Numbered from the stretch's first letter, positions 43,001 through 51,946 are shown. The stretch: 64,000 bases of DNA from JADFOI01 sp965218935 (GCA_965218935.1 CBDCMH010000001.1:434001-498000), one strand, 5' to 3'. Notes: generated by a model not told the origin, from the sequence alone. Numbers and translations are program-made.

Positions 43001-44326
43001 GTGCGTTCCATTCTCAAAAACCTCAAGCAAATCGGGCCCGGCGCCATCGTGGCTTCGGCCACAATTGGAGCGGGAGAGACTGTCCTGGCTGTTCGGATGG
43101 GTGCCTGGGGCGGATACGAGTTACTGTGGCTGATTCTTCTGGCCGCCGTCTGCAAATCCTTCTTAACCCTTTATCTCCTGGGTCGCTATTCCGCCCTGAG
43201 TGGCGAAGCGGTCGCCGATCGACTGATCGAACTCCCGGGACCGCGAGGATGGTTGTTGTGGATCATCCTCGTACTGGAAGGCCTGGTGGCGCCCTTCGTT
43301 TTCGTGGTGATCGCGGTTCCCTGCGGCCAACTGATGAGCAACATCCTGGCTTCCATCGGAGTGGCGATTTCCTACAAATGGTTAGCCCTTGGCTTCGTCA
43401 GCCTGGCTATTGTCGTGGGTATGACCCAGCGCTATCAAACGTTGGAGAGATCTCAGATTGTGGTCTGCCTGATCTTGCTGGTGGGAACCGTTACGGCCAC
43501 TATTTTAACGGGACCGGATGTGAAGGAAATCTTTCGAGGTCTTTTCCGATTCGGCCATTTCCCTCCTTATCCTGACTGGCTGCCCTCTGAAATCAGTGAC
43601 CGCAGCCAGCTTCTTGAATTGGCCTCTGTCTTCGGTTATGCCGGAAGCATTCCTATGAACTACATTGTTTATTCCAACTGGGTGCTGCTCAAAGGGTGGA
43701 CGGTGAGCCAGAACGGCAGTTCCAGGGCGGACTCCTCCCAGGCATTGGGACCTCTTCGATGGGATGTGGGATTCAATGCGGTGCTGGTTCTCCTGGTGAC
43801 GGGGGCCTTCACAATCGCAGGGGCGGCCATTTTGAATCCTCTACATCGAATACCCAACGGCTTTGATCTTCTCACCGAACAAGCCCATATCTTCGCCCGG
43901 ATTTCACCTGCCATGATCGGGCTGTACTACGTGACCATTCTCACGGCCCTGTGGGGGACCTTAAATGCGCTGCCCGACATCTATGCCCGTGGAGCCCACA
44001 GCTTTCTGCGCCAGCTTTTCTCAAAGGGAAAGGAACTGGAGTATCGAAAGGTCATGCATGTCTTCGGGGGAATCATGTTGGGATTGACCTGGGTGTTTAT
44101 CTGGACCGAAACAACGCCTATCTTTATGATCGACCTGGTGGCGCTGTTTAGTACCAACATCGGAGTGGGGCTCGTTTGTCTTGCCGCCCTATGGCTGGAT
44201 CGACAACTTCCTGCCCATAATCGTGTTTCACGGTGGATCTGGTGGGCCACCGTTGGAGCTGCCGCGGTGATCAACCTGATGTCGCTGATTTCGGCCCGAG
44301 GAATGATTGGGAAGTATGTTGGGTAG
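43001..44326 (+). CDS. Nramp-superfamily transporter lacking the DPGN motif (second copy)
   Basis: The 441-residue membrane protein has about 11-12 helices. Helix 1 reads GPGAIVASATIGAGETVLAV instead of the DPGN-containing Nramp sequence, and the helix 6 region reads AGSIPMNYIVYSNWVLLKGW, without the canonical MPH. It shares the GPGxIVAxATxGAG pattern with the protein at 22103 but is clearly diverged from it (GAGE versus GAGD). Metal specificity is therefore unknown. The start is GTG 43001 with a weak ribosome site. The aldo/keto reductase begins 6 bp after its stop, so the two are probably co-transcribed. Confidence 0.75.
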   Translation: MRSILKNLKQIGPGAIVASATIGAGETVLAVRMGAWGGYELLWLILLAAVCKSFLTLYLLGRYSALSGEAVADRLIELPGPRGWLLWIILVLEGLVAPFVFVVIAVPCGQLMSNILASIGVAISYKWLALGFVSLAIVVGMTQRYQTLERSQIVVCLILLVGTVTATILTGPDVKEIFRGLFRFGHFPPYPDWLPSEISDRSQLLELASVFGYAGSIPMNYIVYSNWVLLKGWTVSQNGSSRADSSQALGPLRWDVGFNAVLVLLVTGAFTIAGAAILNPLHRIPNGFDLLTEQAHIFARISPAMIGLYYVTILTALWGTLNALPDIYARGAHSFLRQLFSKGKELEYRKVMHVFGGIMLGLTWVFIWTETTPIFMIDLVALFSTNIGVGLVCLAALWLDRQLPAHNRVSRWIWWATVGAAAVINLMSLISARGMIGKYVG

Positions 44327-44332
44327 GATGTG

Positions 44333-45295
44333 ATGCGCTATCGAAAGCTGGCTCGAACGGGATACGAAGTTTCAGAAATTGGGTATGGTGCCTGGGGAAT
44401 CGGAAAGCACCTGTGGATCGGAGCGGAAGACTCCGAGTCATTGCGGGCCTTGCACCGGGCCGTTGACCAGGGCGTCAATTTCATCGATACGGCGCTCGCC
44501 TACGGCGATGGGCACAGTGAAAAGTTGGTCAGCCAGATTCTGAGAGAACGAGAAGAACGGATTTACGTTGCTACCAAGGTTCCTCCCAAGAACGGAAGAT
44601 GGCCGGCTCGAGGCACCCTCGAGGAAGCTTTTCCAGCCCCTTACATTATTCAGTGTGCCGAAAGGAGTTTGCGGAACTTAGGCGTAGAAGCGATTGATCT
44701 TCTGCAGCTTCACGTTTGGGATCCCTCCTGGATTGAGGACAGCCAGTGGTACGATGCCCTCAAAGAGCTCCAGGCCAAGGGGGAAATTGTCCGCTTTGGG
44801 ATTTCCATTAACGATCATCAACCCAACTCGGCTCTGGAACTGGTTCAGTCAGGAAAAATTGATACGGTTCAAGTGATCTACAATATCTTTGACCAGGCTT
44901 GTGAGGATCAGTTACTTTCCCTTTGCCTGGAGAAGGACGTTGGTGTGATTGCTCGTGTTCCTCTTGACGAGGGGGCCCTCACAGGAACCATCACTCCAGA
45001 AACGAAATTTCCTAAAAAAGACTGGCGCAATTTCTATTTCAAGGGGGATCGAAAACGCCGGGTTCACGATCGCGTCCAGGAGTTGAACAAACTCCTGGGA
45101 GAGGAAGTTCCTACCCTACCCAACCTGGCTTTGAGATTTTGTCTGCACCATGAAGCGGTGAGTACGGTCATTCCCGGGATGCGTTCTTTGGGGCATGTCG
45201 AGGCCAACGTGTCTGCCTCGGATCAATCGGCACTTTCCGGAGAGATGATCCGGAACCTCCGTAAGCAGCGCTGGAATAAGAATTTTTACGTGTAA
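44333..45295 (+). CDS. Aldo/keto reductase
   Basis: This is an NAD(P)H-dependent oxidoreductase with a TIM barrel. The catalytic tetrad is visible: Asp and Tyr in NFIDTALAYGDGHSE, Lys in IYVATKVPP and His in IDLLQLHVWDPSW. The cofactor region is VIPGMRSLGHVEANV near the C-terminus. The start ATG 44333 (MRYRKLARTGYEVSEIGYGA) is preferred to a GTG one codon earlier. The 320-residue length is normal for the general AKR group. The substrate is unknown. It is translationally close to the upstream Nramp-like gene. Confidence 0.9.
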   Translation: MRYRKLARTGYEVSEIGYGAWGIGKHLWIGAEDSESLRALHRAVDQGVNFIDTALAYGDGHSEKLVSQILREREERIYVATKVPPKNGRWPARGTLEEAFPAPYIIQCAERSLRNLGVEAIDLLQLHVWDPSWIEDSQWYDALKELQAKGEIVRFGISINDHQPNSALELVQSGKIDTVQVIYNIFDQACEDQLLSLCLEKDVGVIARVPLDEGALTGTITPETKFPKKDWRNFYFKGDRKRRVHDRVQELNKLLGEEVPTLPNLALRFCLHHEAVSTVIPGMRSLGHVEANVSASDQSALSGEMIRNLRKQRWNKNFYV

Positions 45296-45434
45296 GAACA
45301 GACGACAGACCGCTGCCTGCTGTCGGAAATCCCGAATCCAAAACTCCAAATCCGAAACAAATCCGAAATTCGAAGTGTATGGAGTTGACCCGTTTTCGTG
45401 GACACCTGATTCTTTAGGGAGAAAGGAGAACACA

Positions 45435-45746
45435 ATGCCAAGAAATGGTCGAAGGTACCCACCTGAGTTTCGCCAGCAAATGGTGGAACTGGTGCGGTCA
45501 GGACGAAGTCCAGGATCATTGGCCCGGGAGTTCGAACCGTCTGATCAATCGATCCGCAACTGGGTTGCCCAGGTCGATCGGGATGAGGGCTGGCGCAAAG
45601 ACGGGCTAACGACGCCGGAGCGAGAGGAGCTGGGGCGGCTGCGTCGGGAGAATCGCCGCCTGCGTGAAGAGCGGGAGATCTTAAAAAAGGCGGCAGCCTG
45701 GTTCGCTCGGGAGACCGAGTCCGGATCTTCGGGTTCGTCAAGATGA
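45435..45746 (+). CDS. IS3-family OrfA
   Basis: The 103-residue protein starts at ATG 45435 after GAGAAAGGAGAACACA. The N-terminal helix-turn-helix is YPPEFRQQMVELVRSGRSPG followed by EFEPSDQSIRNWVAQ. The C-terminal leucine zipper is LGRLRRENRRLREEREILKK. The slippery heptamer AAAAAAG at 45683-45689 sits at ILKKAA. A -1 shift there opens a continuous frame into OrfB, as expected for production of the OrfAB transposase. The stop overlaps the OrfB start as ATGA. Confidence 0.88.
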   Translation: MPRNGRRYPPEFRQQMVELVRSGRSPGSLAREFEPSDQSIRNWVAQVDRDEGWRKDGLTTPEREELGRLRRENRRLREEREILKKAAAWFARETESGSSGSSR

Positions 45747-46598
45747 ATCAGGCCAGCCATAAGATTACCACCCTGTGCCGGGTACTGGGAGTCTCCACCA
45801 GCGGCTACTACGGGTGGCGGGGCCGTGAGCCAAGTGTTCGGGCTCAGCAGGATGCCCTTTTGCTGGCCCGGATCCGAGCCCTTCATGAGCGCTCTCGGGG
45901 CACCTACGGGGTTCCTCGGATTCACGCCCAGCTGAGTGCAAACGGGATTCCCGTCGGTCGTAAGCGTATCGCTCGTCTGATGCACAAAGCGGGTTTGCAA
46001 GGAGTGAGCCGTCGCAAGAAATACAGGACCACGATCCGGAATGAAAAGGTTCGGCCCGCTGCTGATCTGGTTCAGCGCGACTTCTCGGTGCAGGGCCCCA
46101 ATCAACTGTGGGTAGCGGACATCACCTACATCCGGACGGGCTCAGGATTTCTTTATCTGGCTGTGGTGCTCGATGCCTTCAGCCGCCGGGTGGTAGGCTG
46201 GGCCATGAAGACTCACCTGAGGACTCAGCTGGTGCTGGCCGCCCTGGAGATGGCTTTATGGCAGAGACGTCCACACAGCGTGATCCATCATTCGGACCAG
46301 GGCACTCAGTACACCTCGATTGCCTTTGGCCAGCGTTGTCGCCGAGCTGGGGTTCGACCCTCCATGGGATCGGGGGGGGGACTGCTATGACAATGCCCTG
46401 TGTGAGAGTTTCTTTGCCTCGCTGGAGTGTGAGTTGCTGGAGCGTCACCACTTCCTCACCCCGACTCAGGCCCGTAGTGCCCTCTTCGACTTTATCGAGG
46501 GCTTCTACAACCCCCATCGGTTACACTCGTCACTGGGGTATCATTCCCCGGCTGAGTTCGAAAGGAGATATGCTACGTTACCTGCAGTCCCAAACTAG
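45743..46598 (+). pseudogene. IS3-family OrfB transposase, frameshifted at a G9 tract
   Basis: The catalytic protein shows the HTH_21 segment RIRALHERSRGTYGVPRIHA. Its DDE residues are in NQLWVADITYIRTG, SVIHHSDQGTQYTS and, after the frameshift, DCYDNALCESFFASLECELL. The run of nine G at 46372-46380 puts the catalytic Glu out of frame (stop at 46390). With eight G, SMGSGGDCYDNALCESFF is continuous and the protein ends at 46598 with YHSPAEFERRYATLPAVPN. As read, the element cannot make an active enzyme unless slippage occurs on the G tract. Confidence 0.85.
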
Positions 46599-46746
46599 AA
46601 ACTGTCCACCAAAGCGGGGTAACTTCAGTAAGATAAAAGACAACCTAGAATCCAAAACCTGAAGCGTGGAACGTAAGCGAGGCGCCCTCCGCTTGCAACC
46701 GCATGCTTGGGGTCTTACTATGGAATAAGGAAGAAAAGAGCACAAC

Positions 46747-48279
46747 ATGGCATTTGATAAGAAATTCAATCCTGATGAGCTGAAGCAATTCCTTCAAAAC
46801 AAATATGGATCGGGCGTCCAGGTGGAGATTTTTCCCAAGACTCAGCAGGAGCAGACCGATGAAGTTGACGAAGCCGCAGAGCGGCGCAGCCAGGCCCTTC
46901 GCTTTGACTACAAACCGAGTCAAATCAAAGCTTATCTGGATCGCTATGTGATCCAGCAGGATGATGCCAAGAAGGTGCTTGCCACGGCCATCTGTGATCA
47001 TTACCACCACATCCAGAGTTGTGCGGGACAACAGGACTGCCGGGATTACAAGAAGCAAAACATCATTTTGATTGGGCCCACGGGAGTCGGTAAGACCTAT
47101 CTGGTGCAGAACATCGCGGCTCTCATAGGAGTACCTTTCGTCAAGGCCGACGCCACCAAGTACAGTGAGACCGGCTATGTGGGTGGGGACGTCGAGGATC
47201 TGATCCGAGAACTGGTACACCAGGCGGATGGAGACATGCAGCTGGCCGAGTCGGGAATCGTGTACCTGGATGAAATCGACAAAATTGCCACACCAATGAA
47301 TGGCCTGGGTCGGGACGTGAGTGGCCACGGTGTTCAGCGAGGACTCCTCAAGTTGATGGAGGAGACTGAAGTCCCCCTGCGTTCCCCGACCGACATCGCC
47401 AGTCAAATGCAGGCTTTCATGGAATTCCAGTCCAAGGGACAGGTGGAGAAAAAGACCATCAGCACCAAGCACATTCTATTCATCGTGAGCGGAGCGTTTA
47501 CCGGGCTGACCGAAATGGTCAGGAAACGACTCGGTTCCAAACAGATCGGGTTCATGGGAAGTGGGAGATCCGCCGAAGAAGTGCAATACCTGCTGGAAAG
47601 GGTCAAGTCGGTGGACTTTATTGATTATGGGTTGGAGGCTGAATTTGTCGGGCGGCTACCGGTGGTGATGCACTGCAACTCTTTGTCGGTAGAGGATCTG
47701 TTCAAGATACTGAAGTATTCGGAAGGCTCCCTGATGAAGCAATACAAGAGGGATTTTCAGGCCTATGGTGTGGATGTCTACTTCACCGACCGGGGGATGC
47801 ACGCGATTGCAGAAAAAGCAGCAACCGAGCAGATCGGAGCTCGTGGCCTCATCGCCGTTTGTGAAAGGGTCTTTCGTGAATACAAGTACCAATTGCCGGA
47901 CCATGAAGTGAAAGAGTTCATTGTGGGCAGAGAAATGGTCCTCAACCCGGTTAGGAAGTTGCAGGAGCTCCTCGACAATCCTACCCTGTACCATGGGCAG
48001 GTTCTGGAATTTCAGTGGGGCAAGGTGGAGCAGGCATTCGGCGGCAAGTATGGCCTTGATATCAAGTTTACGCCGGAAGCTGCCCGATTGATCACTCAAA
48101 AGGCCGAGGAAATGGGCACGGATCTGTTCACCTACTGTGCAGGTTTGTTCGAAGACTACGAGCACGGGCTCAATTTGTTGCGCAAGACCTCAGGCAAGAA
48201 GCAGTTTCTTATCGATGAAGACGGCATACGCAATCTGGAAGAAGCCGTGGAACGTTGGATCAAGGACTCTTACCACTAG
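46747..48279 (+). CDS. ClpX-like AAA+ ATPase without the zinc-binding domain
   Basis: The 510-residue AAA+ unfoldase is most like ClpX. It shows Walker A GPTGVGKT (110-117), Walker B IVYLDEID (171-178), GRDVSGHGVQRGLLKLMEET (pore/sensor region as in ClpX GRDVSGEGVQQ), EFVGRLPVV (about 299-307) and sensor II GARGL. IGF at 267-269 matches the ClpP-docking loop. The N-terminal C4 zinc-binding domain of true ClpX is missing; residues 1-50 are a charged helix instead. About 90 extra residues lie at the C-terminus. Docking to ClpP is plausible, but adaptor and substrate choice would differ. The upstream neighbour is an IS3. ATG 46747 has only a weak, distant ribosome site (AAGGAAGAAA). Confidence 0.8.
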   Translation: MAFDKKFNPDELKQFLQNKYGSGVQVEIFPKTQQEQTDEVDEAAERRSQALRFDYKPSQIKAYLDRYVIQQDDAKKVLATAICDHYHHIQSCAGQQDCRDYKKQNIILIGPTGVGKTYLVQNIAALIGVPFVKADATKYSETGYVGGDVEDLIRELVHQADGDMQLAESGIVYLDEIDKIATPMNGLGRDVSGHGVQRGLLKLMEETEVPLRSPTDIASQMQAFMEFQSKGQVEKKTISTKHILFIVSGAFTGLTEMVRKRLGSKQIGFMGSGRSAEEVQYLLERVKSVDFIDYGLEAEFVGRLPVVMHCNSLSVEDLFKILKYSEGSLMKQYKRDFQAYGVDVYFTDRGMHAIAEKAATEQIGARGLIAVCERVFREYKYQLPDHEVKEFIVGREMVLNPVRKLQELLDNPTLYHGQVLEFQWGKVEQAFGGKYGLDIKFTPEAARLITQKAEEMGTDLFTYCAGLFEDYEHGLNLLRKTSGKKQFLIDEDGIRNLEEAVERWIKDSYH

Positions 48280-48303
48280 ACACTATTCGCAGGCTGGCTC
48301 CGG

Positions 48304-49161
48304 TTAACGGGGCAATCGAGCCGTGAACCCCAGGCCGACAAACCAGTCGTCAGCGCCGTCCGAGAGTCCGACCCCGGTTGCGCCATCGATTTGGAGGTTG
48401 TCTCGAATCAGGTAGGTGAGCCCCCCATCGAAGGAATGCCTGGGTCCGCCTTGGGCATTAAAAGGGATATCCCCGAACGCCTCCACGAACAGACCTGCTC
48501 GTTCGCTCAGAGCTATACCCAGAACGGCGGTATAGTTAAATAGCGAGAGGGTGTCGCGATCGTTTGTCTCATCCAAGGTTGATTCCCAGGTCGCTCCCAG
48601 GTTATAGCCGAAAGAGAGACGATCGGAAAGCGTATGCGATAGACTGAACCGAAAGGAGGGGTCGGCTCTACCACTGGAAAATTGTTCCTTTCCCACAGGC
48701 AAAGAAATTCCTGCCAAAAGAGCGGCTTCCGGAAGCCAGTCCTGTTCCTCCCAGAAATAAAGTTTCGCACCGATTCCCATATCTCCCGAGCCACTTAAGT
48801 TGGTGTTCTGCCCAGCTTCTTGGGTTTGCTCCCAAAGGGCACCGCCGTAGCCCAGGCGAAGTTCCAATCGATCTAGAGCGCCGATGCGAAACAGGGTGCC
48901 TGGAAAGGCATGAGTGCTGGTGCGGATGCCGCCCTCTTGGTTATGTGATGAACTCCAGCCTGTTTCGATCTGGACATATCCAGGAGGCACGACGACGCTG
49001 GATTCCGTTTGGTCTGGCCGATCGGTCACCAGTTCGGGTTGGGGTGAGACATTCCCTTGGGCAAAACAAGGTATGACGGTGAAAATGATCGAGTAGAGTA
49101 GGCAAAGGCTCGCGTGAGTGACAAAGGAATAGAAATGGGGCTGTTTTGATGTAGAAAGCAT
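48304..49161 (-). CDS. Outer-membrane transporter-like protein (MetA-pathway/DUF3187-like barrel)
   Basis: The protein has 285 residues. A signal peptide (CLLYSIIFTVIPCFAQG) is followed by ELVTDRPDQTESSVVVPPGY, the signature opening of outer-membrane proteins listed as phenol-degradation MetA-like or transporter. Alternating beta strands continue to a C-terminal aromatic-containing strand (DDWFVGLGFTARLPR). It probably forms a barrel channel. Role and substrate are unknown. It converges on the ClpX-like gene with a 24-bp gap. The truncated gene at 28850 appears to belong to a related family. Confidence 0.7.
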   Translation of the reverse strand: MLSTSKQPHFYSFVTHASLCLLYSIIFTVIPCFAQGNVSPQPELVTDRPDQTESSVVVPPGYVQIETGWSSSHNQEGGIRTSTHAFPGTLFRIGALDRLELRLGYGGALWEQTQEAGQNTNLSGSGDMGIGAKLYFWEEQDWLPEAALLAGISLPVGKEQFSSGRADPSFRFSLSHTLSDRLSFGYNLGATWESTLDETNDRDTLSLFNYTAVLGIALSERAGLFVEAFGDIPFNAQGGPRHSFDGGLTYLIRDNLQIDGATGVGLSDGADDWFVGLGFTARLPR

Positions 49162-49290
49162 AGGGTCCTCAGTGCTCCACCATTATTTAGGCTTAACTAA
49201 ATATTTTATTAGGATTAATAAAATTTGTCAAAGAAGAGCGTATTCACCCGTGTGAGAGGGGTGTGTCCGGGCTGTTGACCGCGAACCTTG

Positions 49291-49319
49291 TTTATGGCCG
49301 CTCTATGAGCGGCCATAAA
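49291..49319. terminator. Perfect 13-bp inverted repeat between divergent/convergent genes
   Basis: TTTATGGCCGCTC, loop TAT, GAGCGGCCATAAA. The A/T ends on both sides allow it to act as an intrinsic terminator in either direction. It lies between the outer-membrane protein promoter region and the tenA stop (49385), so it probably ends tenA transcription. Confidence 0.65.
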
Positions 49320-49384
49320 TTGCTGATGGGGTTCGCTCACAGAGTGGAGGCTACAACGAATCTGCGACTCATCGGACGGGGAGC

Positions 49385-50113
49385 CTATCTTTTTTCTGGA
49401 GGCCAGGTTTGCAGCTGATAGGCCGATTCCCAAAACATCCACTCGTAACGGGCACTGTGGCGGAAATGCTCTCTCATTCTTTGGATTTCGCCCGGGCTGG
49501 AAGAACCGGACGATCGATTGACGATCTCAAGAATAGCCTTCACGGAATCGCCATACTCTTCTGAAGAGTAGGCGTCGATCCATCGTTGGTAGAGGGGATC
49601 CTTGGAACCCTTTTTTTTCAGTTCCTTGCCGACTTCCCAGTAAATCCAATAGCAGGGCAGCAATGCCGACAACGACTCGGCGAAGGGTCGGCTGTATGCG
49701 GTGACCACGAGGAAGTTCGTGTAAGCAAAGGCTGTCGGCGAAGGATCGGTGTGGGCCACCTGGTCCGTCGAAATGCCATACTCTCCGAAAACACTCTCGT
49801 GCAAGGCCTTCTCATATTGAAGGGTGTCCACGGCATGGCTATTGAGCAAGGCCGCCCACTCTTCACTCGGAGCCTTCGAAGCCGTAATGCTCAAAGCCCG
49901 GGCGAACTCACGCAGGTAGTGTGCATCCTGAATCATATAAAAGGAAAAAGCTTCTTGACGAAGTGTCCCCTCCGAAAGGCCTGTCAGAAAGGAATGATCG
50001 AGAATCTCCTCGTAAATGTCGAGATTCTCTTCCCAGAGCTCGTCGGTGAAATTTCGAGCTTGGGGTTCTACGAACAGCCCTAGAATTACCAGCGAAACCA
50101 GCCATCGGGACAT
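49385..50113 (-). CDS. TenA-family protein (thiaminase II-like) with a signal peptide
   Basis: The start ATG 50113 follows AAGGAGTTGATC. Residues 1-20 (MSRWLVSLVILGLFVEPQA) form a hydrophobic export signal, which TenA proteins normally lack. The rest is a standard TenA helical bundle of about 220 residues: FSFYMIQDAHYLREFARAL, YTNFLVVTAYSRPFAESLSA, LLPCYWIYWEVG with the catalytic Cys, and YEWMFWESAYQLQ with the conserved Glu. TenA hydrolyses aminopyrimidines or thiamine for salvage. Periplasmic placement would suggest processing of imported thiamine breakdown products. Lone gene; no thiamine operon or TPP riboswitch is seen nearby. Confidence 0.82.
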   Translation of the reverse strand: MSRWLVSLVILGLFVEPQARNFTDELWEENLDIYEEILDHSFLTGLSEGTLRQEAFSFYMIQDAHYLREFARALSITASKAPSEEWAALLNSHAVDTLQYEKALHESVFGEYGISTDQVAHTDPSPTAFAYTNFLVVTAYSRPFAESLSALLPCYWIYWEVGKELKKKGSKDPLYQRWIDAYSSEEYGDSVKAILEIVNRSSGSSSPGEIQRMREHFRHSARYEWMFWESAYQLQTWPPEKR

Positions 50114-50181
50114 GATCAACTCCTTCTTCAGATCATTATGGCAGGGTGTACCCGAATGTCACACGCTCTTCTGAAAGAAAT

Positions 50182-50784
50182 TCAGCGTGACTTGCGGCGG
50201 TAGACGGTGGCGTAGACGCTTCGGAAAGGGGAGACACAGTACTCCTCGATGAGCTTTTTCCCTGAGACCGGATGAGCAGCCAGTTCTTCGGTGAAGCGGG
50301 CTTTTAGGCGGAAGGAAAGCCTCATAATGTCCGCTTTTTCCTCGCGCTTTTCGACACTGAAGGCTTCCTCCAGATTAGGTTCCGGCTGAAAAATCTCCTG
50401 ATAGGAATGAGTGCGCAGTTGGTAGGGAGTGGGAACCTTTCGATTTCCTGTTGTTTTATAGTGGGAGACAAGACGTCGTTGAAAATCCAGATAGTCGAAA
50501 TTTTCGACCTTATTGTTGACACTGATTTCAATCACGCAGTGTTCCTTTTCCCATTGGCTCTTCAGGCCGTAGGTGAAATCGAGCGCATCTTTGTTAAACT
50601 TGATGCGGTGCCCGCTCTTATCGTGGAAAAACTTTAATTCTTCCTCTCTTTCCTGGCCGTGGAAATCGACCGAGTGGGTGACATAGTGGGGGGATACCCG
50701 TTCGTACCACTCATCAATGATCTGACTCAGTAACTCGTCGATAGCTTTGTGGATCTGTGTGGCTTCGCTCTTTGTTTTGGTCAT
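50182..50784 (-). CDS. Protein of unknown function
   Basis: The 200-residue, soluble, highly charged protein starts MTKTKSEATQIHKAIDELLS. Notable segments are EWYERVSPHYVTHSVDFHGQ, DALDFTYGLKSQWEKEHCVI and LIEEYCVSPFRSVYATVYRR. No membrane segment or known motif is apparent. It is divergent from the TPR lipoprotein gene and shares an 80-bp promoter region with it. I cannot assign a function. Confidence 0.55.
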   Translation of the reverse strand: MTKTKSEATQIHKAIDELLSQIIDEWYERVSPHYVTHSVDFHGQEREEELKFFHDKSGHRIKFNKDALDFTYGLKSQWEKEHCVIEISVNNKVENFDYLDFQRRLVSHYKTTGNRKVPTPYQLRTHSYQEIFQPEPNLEEAFSVEKREEKADIMRLSFRLKARFTEELAAHPVSGKKLIEEYCVSPFRSVYATVYRRKSR

Positions 50785-50864
50785 ACAATTGTCTTCAAAC
50801 GCGCATCATTGTAAACGAGGAGTCCATGTTGGGCAACGGAAGTCCATGGTAAAATGATACAAAA

Positions 50865-51635
50865 ATGCGGTTCACACGTGCGTTGCTTTTGACGGTTGTG
50901 GTGTGGGTGGCCTGTGGCGGCCCGGAGCGGATTGTAAAGCTGCCCGTTCCACGAGAGGATGTCGTGCACGCCTATCGTTTAATGGCCGAAGGAGATGAAA
51001 TGGTCCAGGCAGGACAGTTTCACTTCGCACTGCTCAAGTACTTGGAAGCCTCGCGTCTCAATCCCTACCAGGAAGTTATTTTCAATAGATTGGCCTTTGC
51101 TTATTCTCGCTTGCAGCAATTTCGTCAGGCTGAAAAGGCGGCAGAGCGGGCGATTCGACTCGAGCCCAATTACTCTTCTGCCCACAATATGAGAGGAATC
51201 ATCCATCTGGCCAATCGATTGAACAAGAGTGCCATCCGTTCCTTTCAGGAGGCCATCAGATTAGAGCCGGAAGAAGCAAATTTCTACGTGAATCTGGGAC
51301 AAGCCTATCTCAGGGACGAAAAGTACAAGGAGGGTCTTCGTACTTATCAGAAGGCACTGGAGCTTGACTCTGAAATTTTGGACAAAACGGATGTCATCGA
51401 GCTCACACCACAATCCCCCGAGGTAGCGAACCCGGAAAAGTTGTATCAGGTGGCTCGGATCTTTGCAGAGTTGGGAAACAAGGCATCGTGCTTGGAATAT
51501 TTAGGAAAAGCACTTTCAGCGGGTTTCTCAGATGGGCGTAGGCTCATGAACGACAATGCCTTTGAGAAGTTCTACGAGGATGCGGAGTTTATGGGTTTAA
51601 TCACCCTGTACGGGATTGAAGGCAATAATTCCTGA
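50865..51635 (+). CDS. TPR-repeat lipoprotein
   Basis: The 256-residue protein has a lipobox (TVVVWVAC, Cys17), followed by four or five tetratricopeptide repeats. Examples are HFALLKYLEASRLNPYQEVI, QAEKAAERAIRLEPNYSSAH, NKSAIRSFQEAIRLEPEEAN and YKEGLRTYQKALELDSEIL. After a short non-TPR stretch a last repeat-like unit ends LITLYGIEGNNS. Such lipoproteins scaffold envelope complexes or assist secretion and pilus assembly (NlpI- or PilF-like). The partner cannot be deduced from neighbours. Confidence 0.8.
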   Translation: MRFTRALLLTVVVWVACGGPERIVKLPVPREDVVHAYRLMAEGDEMVQAGQFHFALLKYLEASRLNPYQEVIFNRLAFAYSRLQQFRQAEKAAERAIRLEPNYSSAHNMRGIIHLANRLNKSAIRSFQEAIRLEPEEANFYVNLGQAYLRDEKYKEGLRTYQKALELDSEILDKTDVIELTPQSPEVANPEKLYQVARIFAELGNKASCLEYLGKALSAGFSDGRRLMNDNAFEKFYEDAEFMGLITLYGIEGNNS

Positions 51636-51670
51636 GTTTTGAGAGTGATTCAGGAAAGGCAGGCCAGGAC

Positions 51671-51946
51671 TCAATTCATCAGACGGCGGATTTTCCGCTC
51701 AAGCTCAGCCCGGCTCATAAAATGCGAGCTCGTCAATTCCAACTCTTCGTCCAAAGTCGTACGTATTTCAAAGCTGGCACTTCCCCTGAGGATGTCCTGC
51801 ACTTCTTTTGAAGTCAGGTCTGAAGGGTGGGGTCCTAAGGGAGAAATCCAAACTTCGTCCTCTCCACGTTTGCAGCCTATGACGAGGTGGTTCTGTTGGC
51901 AGAAGAACTCGAGATAATCTAACGTGATCCAATCCGTTTTTCTCAT
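51671..51946 (-). CDS. Small protein of unknown function
   Basis: The 91-residue protein starts MRKTDWITLDYLEFFCQQNH. Alternating hydrophobic and charged strands (NHLVIGCKRGEDEVWISPLG, ASFEIRTTLDEELEL) and a basic C-terminal helix (RAELERKIRRLMN) suggest a folded small protein. Its start follows AAAGGAGCCTTGG. I do not recognise a family. It converges on the TPR lipoprotein gene. Confidence 0.5.
   Translation of the reverse strand: MRKTDWITLDYLEFFCQQNHLVIGCKRGEDEVWISPLGPHPSDLTSKEVQDILRGSASFEIRTTLDEELELTSSHFMSRAELERKIRRLMN

Larger units (their letters stand above)
45380..46627 (+). mobile_element. IS3-family insertion sequence with intact ends
   Basis: The element is 1248 bp. Left end TGGAGTTGACCCGTTTTCGT and the inverted right end TGAAGTTACCCCGCTTTGGT (each extending to TGGACA) match at 20 of 25 bases. 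The direct repeat GTA at 45377-45379 and 46628-46630 is the 3-bp target duplication. It inserted in the low-complexity spacer after the aldo/keto reductase gene. Confidence 0.92.

Noticed and set aside
49240..49400. A thiamine riboswitch near the TenA gene
   Set aside because: The conserved CTGAGA and ACCTGATC-type core is absent on both sides of the gene.
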